Shown here in pieces: positions 1 to 5,980 of a stretch of 6,753 nucleotides of DNA. Under the pieces are notes generated by a model. The model worked only from the letters and a program-made list of their open reading frames with translations. It ran no database searches and was not told the origin of the DNA. Source of the stretch: Nitrospira sp. (lineage in GTDB: Bacteria; Nitrospirota; Nitrospiria; Nitrospirales; Nitrospiraceae); assembly GCA_025361385.1 (NCBI GenBank), contig JANYAJ010000139.1, positions 1 to 6,753 on the forward strand, in the 5' to 3' direction. Both the position numbers and the translations under genes were made by a program. The number at the start of each line of letters is the position of its first letter. Position 1 is the first letter of the stretch.

Positions 1-1412
1 TTCGTCACAACACCTTCCATCATCGTCGTCATCATCCATGCCGTGTCCGGCGATACGACGCGCCGCTTCACTTGCGGAAGGACTTCCTTCAACACGCGAC
101 CTTTCGCATCGCGAACCTCGGACACCACGTAGGGCTTCATCATCACACCCCCGTTGGCAAGGGTCGACAACGCCGACACCATCTGGAGCGCCGTCACCCC
201 GACTTCCTGTCCCATCGAAATTGACGCCACCGATCGACGGCCCCAATCTTTGGGAGCCTTCAAGAGTCCGCTCACTTCACCCGGGAGATCGATTTCCGTC
301 CGTTGACCGAACCCGAACCCCTGAAGATAGCGGTAGAGCCGTTGATCGCCGAGGGCCATTCCGGTTTTAGCCGCACCAATGTTGCTGGACTTTTGAATCA
401 CTTCAGAAAACGTAATCCACCCCAGCTTTTCATGGTCATGAATCGTCGTGTTCGCGATCACCATATGGCCGTTTTCACCGAACACCATCGTGCCGGGAGT
501 CATCACCTTTTCCTCAAGCGCCGCGGCCGCCACGACGACTTTCATCGTCGACCCAGGCTCATATGTATCCGTCAACGCACGATTGCGCCACCGATCGGGC
601 GTCAACTTGGCGACGACGTTTGGATCGAACCGGGGACTGACCGCCATCGCGAGAATCGCGCCAGTCTGCGGCTCCATGACAATGATCGTCCCGGACTTCG
701 CGCGGGCATGAAAGACCGCTTCTTCGAGTTCTTTTTCGGCGATGTACTGGATCACTTCGTCGATGGTCAGCGTCAAGGCATGTCCCGGTGTCGGCACTTG
801 CTCCGTCACGCCCTTCGGAAACACCGTGCGCCCCAATGCATCGCGCTGCAGGACGGTGACGCGCTTTTCCCCATGCAGCTGCGAATCGTATCGGCGCTCG
901 AGCCCCTCGAGCCCCTGCCCATCCATCCCGGAAAATCCAAGGACATGAGCCAGCAACGGCCCCTTGGGATAGAACCGTCGCCCTTCCATCACCACACCGA
1001 TCCCATCTAACGACATCTGCTCTAGACGACGGCCCTGTTCAGGCTCGAGCTTTCTCGCCAACCAGACAAAGCTCTTATCTTGGCGAAGCTTCTTCTCCAA
1101 CTCACCGGTTCGAATATGGAGCACCGGAGAAAGATGGCGGGCGACGGTCGACGGGCTTTCCAACGACGTCGGGACACCGAACACGGACGGCACCTCCACA
1201 TTCATCGCCAGCACTTTGCCGTGCCGGTCCGATACCGTGCCTCGCGCGCCTTCGAATGACACCGTCTTTTGATGTTGGCGATCGGCTTTGGCCGTGAGTT
1301 CTGCCGCCTGAAGCACTTGGAGCGTGACCAATCGAAACACAATGACGCTGAACCCGCAGAGAAACAGCAGCAGCATCACATAGCGACGCCCGCGAGAAGG
1401 CCCGGCAGTCAC
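1..1412 (-). CDS. ftsI: FtsI/PBP3-type septal peptidoglycan transpeptidase, C-terminus outside window
   Basis: Monofunctional class B penicillin-binding protein that cross-links septal peptidoglycan at the division site from the periplasmic face of the inner membrane. The frame is open to the window edge and gives 470 residues. A short basic N-terminus is followed by one membrane segment (about residues 11-31). The PBP dimerisation-domain signature R57-G-T-V-S-D-R-H-G comes next. The transpeptidase domain has the catalytic S288-T-M-K291 tetrad and the S342-S-N344 triad. The third motif (K-T-G) should fall about 130 residues after SxN, just past the edge, so any PASTA domain cannot be judged. 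The start is GTG at 1412-1410, overlapping the ftsL TGA by four bases (GTGA), with a G-rich SD-like sequence (GGGGGTGA) four bases upstream. The start is inferred from that SD and from the position of the membrane anchor. Position after ftsL supports ftsI over other class B PBPs. Confidence 0.93.
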   Translation of the reverse strand, partial: MTAGPSRGRRYVMLLLFLCGFSVIVFRLVTLQVLQAAELTAKADRQHQKTVSFEGARGTVSDRHGKVLAMNVEVPSVFGVPTSLESPSTVARHLSPVLHIRTGELEKKLRQDKSFVWLARKLEPEQGRRLEQMSLDGIGVVMEGRRFYPKGPLLAHVLGFSGMDGQGLEGLERRYDSQLHGEKRVTVLQRDALGRTVFPKGVTEQVPTPGHALTLTIDEVIQYIAEKELEEAVFHARAKSGTIIVMEPQTGAILAMAVSPRFDPNVVAKLTPDRWRNRALTDTYEPGSTMKVVVAAAALEEKVMTPGTMVFGENGHMVIANTTIHDHEKLGWITFSEVIQKSSNIGAAKTGMALGDQRLYRYLQGFGFGQRTEIDLPGEVSGLLKAPKDWGRRSVASISMGQEVGVTALQMVSALSTLANGGVMMKPYVVSEVRDAKGRVLKEVLPQVKRRVVSPDTAWMMTTMMEGVVT

Positions 1413-1744
1413 TCGTTCACCCCCCCAGCGGCCATATGCCGCGCCAAACGAACCGGCTCACTGGACGGACGCGCCAGACCCGGAGCGCTTCCAGGCTGAT
1501 GCACCATCAACACTTGTCCCTGCTGCGGTGGAACCAACCCCAACTTCTCCGTCGCCAACTTTGCGATCCGCTCCGGAGCCGCCAGCGAAGACACTTTTAC
1601 TTGCAGCTGATCCCGCTCCCGCTCCAGCAATATTTTCTGACTCTTCGATCGTTCGATCTGATAACCCAACCGAACGACATCGACCCGTTCCCACACAAAC
1701 ACGAAGACCAACATCACACCGGCGATAATCGTGAGCGTCTTCAT
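1409..1744 (-). CDS. ftsL: FtsL cell-division protein
   Basis: Small bitopic divisome protein of 111 residues. In the known family it forms a complex with FtsB and FtsQ and activates FtsW-FtsI. An N-terminal hydrophobic segment (about residues 4-18) is followed by a charged heptad-like region rich in E, R, Q and L (about 28-55), consistent with a periplasmic coiled coil. The E-R-I-A-K-L-A-T-E-K-L-G-L stretch (58-70) is typical of FtsL-like proteins. The C-terminal 35 residues are low in predicted structure and Pro/Gly-rich. The ATG overlaps the rsmH stop by four bases (ATGA), and the GTG of ftsI overlaps its TGA. Sequence conservation in FtsL is poor, so the call rests on size, topology, the motif and its position between rsmH and ftsI. 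Confidence 0.9.
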   Translation of the reverse strand: MKTLTIIAGVMLVFVFVWERVDVVRLGYQIERSKSQKILLERERDQLQVKVSSLAAPERIAKLATEKLGLVPPQQGQVLMVHQPGSAPGLARPSSEPVRLARHMAAGGVNE

Positions 1745-2658
1745 GAATGACCCTCCTTGGAGACCCGTTGGGCGGCCCGCAGCTTGGCACTACGTGACCG
1801 AGGATTTCTGTCCGATTCTTTCTTGGTCGCAACCTGCGGTCTCTTCGTGAGCACCTCCAACAAAGGATCCTCCTTGCCGGAAAGGGCCCGAAACGTATGC
1901 TTCACAATTCGATCTTCGAGCGAATGAAATGAAATCACGCAGAGACGTCCACCCGGAGACAAGACATCCACCGCGTCGCGCAACGCCGGCTCGAGGCAGT
2001 CGAGCTCCTGGTTGACGGCGATACGAATGGCCTGAAACGTACGGGTTGCGCAATGGAGACGACCATGCCGATAACTCGCAGGGACAGCGCCCTCGATCGC
2101 AGAGACCAACTCCTTCGTCGTCGACAAAGGACGACGCTCTCGAGCACTGACAATGGCGCGCGCAATGCGCCGGGAAAACCGCTCTTCGCCAAACTGGAAA
2201 ATTACGTCGGCCATCTCCGCTTCCGACCATTGATTGATCAGGTCAGCTGCCGTTCCACTTTTCGATTGATCCATGCGCATGTCTAATGGGCCGTCCCCTT
2301 GAAAACTAAACCCACGAGTCGCTTCGTCCAACTGCGGGGACGACACGCCAAGATCGAACAGAATTCCATCGACCTGACTAATACCACTGGCAGCAAGATG
2401 CTGTTTCAGTTCCACAAAGTGCCCATGGATGAGGTGTGCACGGTCGCCGAATCGAGCGAGCCGTTCTCGGCTGGCTGCAATGGCGACCGCATCGCGATCA
2501 AGGCCGATAAGTCTGGAGTTCGAACTGCTTGATTCAAGAAGCTTTTCAGCATGCCCACTGTACCCCACTGTACAGTCAAGATAGACTCGGCTATCCTCTC
2601 GAATGAGCCAAAACAGGACCTCTTCTGACATGACCGGGAGATGTCGAAAAACCTCCAT
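1741..2658 (-). CDS. rsmH: 16S rRNA (cytosine-1402 N4)-methyltransferase RsmH
   Basis: SAM-dependent methyltransferase (formerly MraW) that modifies C1402 in the ribosomal P site. At 305 residues it is of usual length. Visible family blocks are H-L-P-V-M near the N-terminus (6-10), the SAM-binding D-C-T-V-G-Y-S-G-H (28-36), G-L-D-R-D (52-56), F-D-L-G-V-S-S-P-Q-L-D (101-111) with the following R-G-F-S-F and D-M-R-M-D, A-T-R-T-F-Q-A-I-R-I (204-213), and V-I-S-F-H-S-L-E-D-R (241-250). The C-terminus has the basic N-P-R-S-R-S-A-K-L-R. Two positions differ from the common pattern: Y33 within the glycine loop, and C203 where Pro is usual. The frame is open up to 2718, but that extension would begin inside the promoter, so ATG at 2658 is chosen. 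A GTG at 2673 is a less likely alternative; the SD at 2658 is weak. It is the first gene of the operon, with mraZ missing in front. Confidence 0.95.
   Translation of the reverse strand: MEVFRHLPVMSEEVLFWLIREDSRVYLDCTVGYSGHAEKLLESSSSNSRLIGLDRDAVAIAASRERLARFGDRAHLIHGHFVELKQHLAASGISQVDGILFDLGVSSPQLDEATRGFSFQGDGPLDMRMDQSKSGTAADLINQWSEAEMADVIFQFGEERFSRRIARAIVSARERRPLSTTKELVSAIEGAVPASYRHGRLHCATRTFQAIRIAVNQELDCLEPALRDAVDVLSPGGRLCVISFHSLEDRIVKHTFRALSGKEDPLLEVLTKRPQVATKKESDRNPRSRSAKLRAAQRVSKEGHS
1752..1758 (-). promoter_or_regulatory. Strong Shine-Dalgarno for ftsL
   Basis: AAGGAGG lies seven bases upstream of the ftsL ATG, inside the last codons of rsmH. It fixes the ftsL start and suggests that ftsL can initiate independently as well as by coupling to rsmH termination. 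Confidence 0.85.
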
Positions 2659-2670
2659 AAAATCAACGCT

Positions 2671-2719
2671 CACCAGACTCACCCACTTTCTCCCACTAGA
2701 CCAGGAGTATACACCCACT
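2671..2719 (-). promoter_or_regulatory. MraZ-box-like operator (TGGGN repeats)
   Basis: Read on the minus strand, AGTGGGA (2697-2691) and AGTGGGT (2687-2681) are followed by a degenerate TGGTG (2675-2671). Their TGGGN cores are exactly 10 bases apart. A further AGTGGGT (2719-2713) lies inside the -35/-10 spacer, 22 bases from the first core, so on the same helical face. Known MraZ operators consist of TGGGN direct repeats separated by five bases at the head of the dcw operon, and this matches that spacing. No binding protein is encoded nearby. The assignment is by pattern and position only. Confidence 0.65.
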
Positions 2720-2733
2720 CAAAGACTTGTCAA
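2706..2733 (-). promoter_or_regulatory. Sigma70-type promoter of the rsmH-ftsL-ftsI operon
   Basis: On the minus strand, TTGACA (2733-2728) is followed by a 16-base spacer and TATACT (2711-2706). The -35 is perfect and the -10 matches five of six consensus bases. Transcription would start near 2699, giving a leader of about 40 bases before the rsmH ATG at 2658. This also rules out a start codon further upstream. Confidence 0.8.
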
Positions 2734-2774
2734 CAAAAGATTCATGTACTTATGAAACTTTTATGGCCTCGGAT

Positions 2775-2871
2775 TCTCCAGGAATTTTTGAGGGGAAAAG
2801 GCATGGCATCCCCCTAATTTTTGACACCCACAGGGAGAAACGGTCTCTGCTTTGGACTGAATTCCTGGAGA
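2775..2871. repeat. Perfect 12-bp inverted repeat enclosing a terminator-like hairpin
   Basis: TCTCCAGGAATT (2775-2786) is exactly complementary to AATTCCTGGAGA (2860-2871), with 73 bases between. Inside, GGGGA (2792-2796) pairs with TCCCC (2809-2813) and is followed by TAATTTTT, a weak rho-independent terminator shape on the plus strand. No gene ends just upstream, so if it works it would be an attenuator or a remnant rather than a gene terminator. Confidence 0.45.
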
Positions 2872-3016
2872 CAGAATGTAACGAGGGGAAGGAAATTGGC
2901 TCCTCGTGACATCCCAACATCCCTGCCACACTACACTCACCCACCATCCACTTCTTAATGAGCAAAGACTGGAAGGAGAAACGGTTTACCATGGCCCAGT
3001 ACTGTCGCTCGTGGCC

Positions 3017-3038
3017 GAGGAGGTGAGCTCACCTCCTC
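3017..3038. repeat. Perfect 22-bp palindrome upstream of the plus-strand gene
   Basis: GAGGAGGTGAG (3017-3027) is followed immediately by its exact reverse complement CTCACCTCCTC (3028-3038), with no mismatch and no loop. The left arm contains a strong SD-like AGGAGGTGA. It could be an operator for a dimeric regulator or a leader hairpin. No T-run follows, so it is not a classical terminator. Confidence 0.7.
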
Positions 3039-3147
3039 TCAGGAGTGCGTCCACGCAAGATCGATCCATTGGCGTTATGCGGTAACCATGCACACAAAGT
3101 TGGCCGGTTTCATTGACAAGGATTCGAGTCGGGTTGAGAATGATTTT

Positions 3148-4182
3148 ATGCATTCACTCACAACAGCCAAGCCCCTCTGCGTGACGGTCTTCACGGCAGG
3201 AATCGCTCTCACGTTCAGCGCCATCGCTGCCGCCACAGCCTCAGCGGCATCTCCAGTCTATTGGTGCCCGGATCGCAAAGCCGATCAACAATATTCTGCG
3301 ACCAAAGGACCGGGTTGTGTCCCGTTGGTTGAGAAGAAAGAGGCTCTGACGGTAGAGCAAGAAGGGGAAGCGGTCACAAGCGAGAAAGCGCCTCGCGACT
3401 TCAAGGTCGAGAATCTACAGCGCGACGTGTCGACATTTCTGCGTGAATATCGTCAGTTTCTCAGCTGTTGCAAAACCGACCCCGACGAACTCCAGCGGAT
3501 CGCAGACCTGGGCGAGGAAGTCTCGGAACTCCTGGAATCCACACAAAGGCAGCTCTCTAATTATTCGATGGCCTCACGAGGCATCATGCTTCGAGATATG
3601 ATCACGCCCGTGACGACGGCCAGGGCCGACCTCCGAACTCTCCGGAGCAGACTTGAAAAAATTGGCGACGCATCGAACAGGCGAGAGCAGGTCGATTTTG
3701 AAGAAAGCGGACAGGAAACCCGCACCATGCGAGACCTGGAAGAATCGATCAACAGAGACATTCGCGCCCCCAAGCTCCCTGGAAGCGCCAAGACCGGAAT
3801 GGATATTGGCGTAGCACCGGCCGCAGGGCCGAACATCGGAAAAGCCCCCAAAACAGGCGCACAGACAGAAAGTGGACGGACCGGTCAGGATATCGGAGCT
3901 TCCCCCAAGAGCAGCACAGACATCGGCGCAAGCGGCCCGACCGGCTTTGCAATCGGCGCCACCGGGCGGGCAGGCCCCTCGATTGGAGAATCGACGCTCA
4001 ATAACGATACTTCGTCGGCGGTGAACTCATCGCTCCAACGTTCGACTATCGGCTCAAACATTTCCGACTCGTCTATCGGATCAAGCCTCGGATCGTCGAA
4101 CGTCGGCTCAAGCCTACAGGACAGCTCGGTCGGGTCTTCCCTTGGAGGCTCCTCTGTCGGATCCAGCCTGCAAAACCGCTAA
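3148..4182 (+). CDS. Exported protein of unknown function with two C-terminal short-repeat arrays
   Basis: I do not recognise the family. The 344 residues start with a signal peptide: hydrophobic core at about 9-30 and a likely cleavage site near A31-S-A33. The mature N-terminus is P-V-Y-W-C40-P-D-R, with C57 in G-P-G-C-V-P, then C107-C108 in F-L-S-C-C-K-T-D-P. The section from 85 to 205 is charged and probably helical or coiled coil. From 219 to 282 it carries spaced (D/N/A/S)-I-G-x-(S/A) units. From 299 to 344 it has five 9-residue units of the form S-S-(I/V)-G-S-S-L-x-x. The frame is open from an ATG at 3088, but only the start at 3148 puts the signal peptide at the N-terminus; neither start has a strong SD. 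The four cysteines suggest periplasmic disulfides or metal binding, and the Ser/Gly tail resembles a flexible surface or wall-contact linker. Both are inference. The gene is convergent with the next, with 38 bases between and no clear terminator. Confidence 0.85.
   Translation: MHSLTTAKPLCVTVFTAGIALTFSAIAAATASAASPVYWCPDRKADQQYSATKGPGCVPLVEKKEALTVEQEGEAVTSEKAPRDFKVENLQRDVSTFLREYRQFLSCCKTDPDELQRIADLGEEVSELLESTQRQLSNYSMASRGIMLRDMITPVTTARADLRTLRSRLEKIGDASNRREQVDFEESGQETRTMRDLEESINRDIRAPKLPGSAKTGMDIGVAPAAGPNIGKAPKTGAQTESGRTGQDIGASPKSSTDIGASGPTGFAIGATGRAGPSIGESTLNNDTSSAVNSSLQRSTIGSNISDSSIGSSLGSSNVGSSLQDSSVGSSLGGSSVGSSLQNR
3802..3993 (+). repeat. Coding repeat array with I-G-x-S/A units
   Basis: Residues 219-282 of the exported protein contain six units built on I-G: D-I-G-V-A, N-I-G-K-A, D-I-G-A-S (twice), A-I-G-A-T and S-I-G-E-S. 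They are spaced 10 to 19 residues apart and separated by Pro/Gly/Lys-rich linkers. Confidence 0.7.
4042..4179 (+). repeat. Five 27-bp coding repeats (9-residue S-S-V-G-S-S-L units)
   Basis: Residues 299-344 are five tandem 9-residue units: S-T-I-G-S-N-I-S-D, S-S-I-G-S-S-L-G-S, S-N-V-G-S-S-L-Q-D, S-S-V-G-S-S-L-G-G and S-S-V-G-S-S-L-Q-N, followed by a final Arg. Synonymous codons differ between units, so the array is not a very recent duplication. Confidence 0.85.
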
Positions 4183-4220
4183 CAGACCGATCCTCATGTG
4201 ACACTCTGCCACTATCCGTT

Positions 4221-5246
4221 TCAGGATGAAGACGCGGTAACCACCGGCGGCATCGGCTCCCACGTCTCGCCCGCATCCTGACTGCGATACAAGCCGCTCC
4301 CGTTCGTCCCAAGATAAAATAATTTCTGGTCGGTGGCACTCTGCGCGAGGGACCGCACATTCAGTGTTGCCAACCCCTTATTCAGCGTCGTCCAGGTGTT
4401 CCCGCCGTCTTCGCTCCGGTGAATGCCTTCCCGGCCTCCCAGATAGATCACACCTTTTTTCGTCCGATCCAAGACCATCGAGAACACCATCTGATCGTGC
4501 AGCGATTGGGCGATGCGCACCCACGATGCCGCCGCATCCGTCGACTTGTAGAGTCCTTCGAGCGTCGCGGCATAGACCGTGTCCGGCTCATAGGGGTCGA
4601 CGAGAGTGGCCGTCACATTCAGCGCGCGTGATGACTTGATGATGGCGGGAGACACGAGACCGTTGTTCGCCTTCTCCCAATGCCCTGCTTGATCAAGCGA
4701 TTTATAAACACCACCGCTCGTGCCGGCATAGAGAATCTCAGGCCTCGTGGGGTCCAGGCCAAGCGTCACGACCATCAGCACTTCCTTCATGCCCTCCATG
4801 CGCTTCGTCCAACTGTCACCGGCGTTCTTGGTTTCAAACACCCCCATCGTCGTTGCGGCGAACAGATGCAGATTGTCAGCCGGATCGAAGACAAATTGGT
4901 TAACCACAGAAGACACCGTCACATCGTCCAGGCCGGATCGTTGCGAAACCCAGCGTTGCCCGCCATCGTAGCTCTTGTACACCGCATCGCCCTTCGTACC
5001 GGCATACACCGTAGCGGGATAGACGGGATCGAGCGCCATCGAAATCACGCGGGAATGGCTCATGCCCTGCGACAGATTCGTCCAGGTCCGGCCTCCATCG
5101 CGCGTCTTATAGATGTAGTCGTTCGTCGCGACGTAGATGATGTCTGGATTCTTCGGATGGAGCTGGATCACCACAATCGCATCGCTGCGATTACAGCCAG
5201 CGAGGGCCGCAACAAAAAAAAGCAGAAGAGCGAGAGCGTGTGTCAT
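4221..5246 (-). CDS. Lipoprotein with seven Asp-box (BNR/Ycf48-like) beta-propeller repeats
   Basis: The 341 residues start with a hydrophobic signal (4-17) and a lipobox L15-A-G-C18. Residue +2 is Asn, so by the Asp rule for inner-membrane retention it would go to the outer membrane. Seven repeats follow, each built on (I/V/L/F)-Y/F-x-(G/A)-(T/G), then (Y/F/H)-(K/E/R)-(S/T)-x-(D/N)-x-(G/A)-x-x-W. The closing tryptophans are W55, W99, W146, W190, W242, W285 and W329, spaced 43-52 residues. Seven units imply a closed seven-bladed propeller like sialidase-fold or Ycf48 proteins. No sialidase catalytic residues are evident, so a binding or assembly role is more likely than an enzyme. The frame is open up to 5315, but ATG at 5246 puts the lipobox at the usual distance. 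The signal lacks Lys/Arg in its n-region, and no good SD is seen at either start, so the start is less certain than the family. Confidence 0.85.
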   Translation of the reverse strand: MTHALALLLFFVAALAGCNRSDAIVVIQLHPKNPDIIYVATNDYIYKTRDGGRTWTNLSQGMSHSRVISMALDPVYPATVYAGTKGDAVYKSYDGGQRWVSQRSGLDDVTVSSVVNQFVFDPADNLHLFAATTMGVFETKNAGDSWTKRMEGMKEVLMVVTLGLDPTRPEILYAGTSGGVYKSLDQAGHWEKANNGLVSPAIIKSSRALNVTATLVDPYEPDTVYAATLEGLYKSTDAAASWVRIAQSLHDQMVFSMVLDRTKKGVIYLGGREGIHRSEDGGNTWTTLNKGLATLNVRSLAQSATDQKLFYLGTNGSGLYRSQDAGETWEPMPPVVTASSS

Positions 5247-5267
5247 GTGTTGAACGGTGCAGAATCT

Positions 5268-5395
5268 ATCCAGGATGCTCAAACAGGTCATCCAGCAAGG
5301 CCGCAGGGAGATCAAGCGCCGAGGCGTGCTGCCTGCACGTTGAGGCGCTCGATCGACCGAGAACGAAGCTGGTGACCTGTTTCAGCATACTGGAT
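5268..5395. repeat. 128-base imperfect palindromic element (REP/MITE-like)
   Basis: The outer arms at 5268-5296 and 5368-5395 are reverse complements apart from one base indel and two mismatches. Further matched pairs sit symmetrically about the same centre (5332): GATC (5310-5313/5351-5354), AGCGCC/GGCGCT (5315-5320/5344-5349) and CGTGC/GCACG (5325-5329/5335-5339), leaving a 5-base loop. All positions sum to 5664, so one long hairpin is possible. Its right end touches the yajQ stop codon. No transposase and no T-run are present. It may also act as the 3' end structure of yajQ mRNA. Confidence 0.7.
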
Positions 5396-5892
5396 CAGCG
5401 GTAGTTGGTGAACTGCAGATCAATCTCAAAATCCTGCCCCTTGAGAAATGCCATGGCCGCCTGGAGATCGTCCTTGCTCTTGCTCAGCACGCGCACTTGC
5501 TCGCCCTGGATCTGCGCCTGCACTTTCAGCTTGGACTCCTTGATGGCCTTCGTCACTTCTTTGGCCTTGTCCGCCGCGATCCCGCTTTGAATCTTCGCCA
5601 CCTGGCGCACCGTTCCACCCAGCGCCGCTTCGATGGTCCCATAGTCAAACGCTTTCAACGACACCCCGCGCTTGATGCACTTAGCCTTGATGATGTCGAT
5701 CACCGCATTGAGCTTATATTCATCGTCGGAGACCAAGGAGAGTTCCTTCTCCTTCTCCTTCAACGTAATTTCCGTCTTCGAGTCCTTGAAGTCAAAGCGC
5801 TGTTTGATCTCCTTCGACGCCTGATCGACGACATTCTTCATCTCTTGCATATCCACTTCCGACACCACATCGAACGAATATTGCTCAGCCAT
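5395..5892 (-). CDS. yajQ: YajQ-family nucleotide-binding protein
   Basis: YajQ (DUF520) proteins are small cytoplasmic two-domain proteins. Members bind nucleotides, and a Xanthomonas homologue is a cyclic di-GMP receptor that acts through a transcription factor. The 165 residues match the usual length of about 163. Family landmarks are F-D-V-V-S-E-V-D (7-14) at the N-terminus, I-K-Q-R-F-D-F-K, L-K-A-F-D-Y-G, the central G-G-T-V-R-Q, Q-I-Q-G-E-Q-V-R-V, S-K-S-K-D-D-L-Q, and the terminal Q-F-T-N-Y-R. The frame is open up to 5922. An AGGAGG lies one base before an ATG at 5895 and four before the ATG at 5892; 5892 is preferred on spacing and gives M-A-E-Q-Y-S-F-D. The upstream neighbour is a cyclic di-GMP metabolism gene in the same direction, 88 bases away. 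That makes a signalling link plausible but unproven. Confidence 0.93.
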   Translation of the reverse strand: MAEQYSFDVVSEVDMQEMKNVVDQASKEIKQRFDFKDSKTEITLKEKEKELSLVSDDEYKLNAVIDIIKAKCIKRGVSLKAFDYGTIEAALGGTVRQVAKIQSGIAADKAKEVTKAIKESKLKVQAQIQGEQVRVLSKSKDDLQAAMAFLKGQDFEIDLQFTNYR

Positions 5893-5896
5893 CATT

Positions 5897-5902
5897 CCTC
5901 CT
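5897..5902 (-). promoter_or_regulatory. Shine-Dalgarno deciding the yajQ start
   Basis: AGGAGG four bases before ATG 5892 (and one base before the adjacent ATG 5895). It lies downstream of any start at 5922, which argues against the longer form. Confidence 0.8.
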
Positions 5903-5905
5903 GCT

Positions 5906-5956
5906 TCTCGCGAGACCTGCACGACGAGCGAGACTGGTTTCTCGCTCTTGTCTCGC
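5906..5956. repeat. GCGAGA/TCTCGC-rich hairpin in the yajQ leader
   Basis: An inner perfect 8-bp stem GAGCGAGA/TCTCGCTC (5926-5933/5940-5947) has a 6-base loop. An outer 7-bp stem GCGAGAC/GTCTCGC (5910-5916/5950-5956) encloses it. The palindrome TCTCGCGAGA (5906-5915) overlaps the outer arm just upstream of the yajQ SD. Alternative pairings among the five GCGAGA-type motifs could switch. No T-run follows on either strand, so a terminator is unlikely. Confidence 0.6.
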
Positions 5957-5980
5957 CCTTCGCGCTTTTCCCGCTAACCA

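Larger units (their letters stand above)
2734..3147. other. Long divergent intergenic region without a convincing gene
   Basis: About 410 bases separate the rsmH promoter from the chosen start of the plus-strand gene. Short open frames on both strands (60 to 80 codons) show no family resemblance and nothing like MraZ. The region contains inverted repeats and a long palindrome, listed separately. An 11-base direct repeat (GGAGAAACGGT) occurs at 2834-2844 and 2975-2985. I found no tRNA and no strong promoter facing the plus-strand gene. Confidence 0.6.

Noticed and set aside
358..368. K-T-G at residues 349-351 of FtsI as the third catalytic motif
   Set aside because: It lies only five residues after the SxN triad. 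The catalytic K-T-G in this family is about 130 residues further on, outside the window.
303..1010. Plus-strand open frame of 235 codons
   Set aside because: It lies antisense to ftsI, whose minus frame carries STMK, SSN and the dimerisation signature. The plus translation is Arg/His-rich with no family resemblance.
2659..2718. Longer RsmH beginning at 2718
   Set aside because: That start lies inside the -35/-10 spacer upstream of the predicted transcript start, and the 20 extra residues lack family similarity.
2750..2992. Minus-strand 80-codon frame as a degraded mraZ
   Set aside because: It is in the expected place for mraZ, but none of the three minus frames shows the L-D-x-K-G-R type motif or any other MraZ feature.
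3113..3141. TTGACA (3113-3118) plus GAGAAT (3136-3141) as a plus-strand promoter
   Set aside because: The spacing is 17, but the -10 is poor and the transcript would begin at the chosen ATG with no leader.
4183..4220. Bidirectional terminator between the convergent genes
   Set aside because: Only a 5-bp ATCCT/AGGAT pairing with a long loop is present and no T-run.
4680..5375. Plus-strand open frame of 231 codons
   Set aside because: Antisense to the Asp-box lipoprotein, and its 3' part reads through the palindromic element. Composition is that of a shadow frame.
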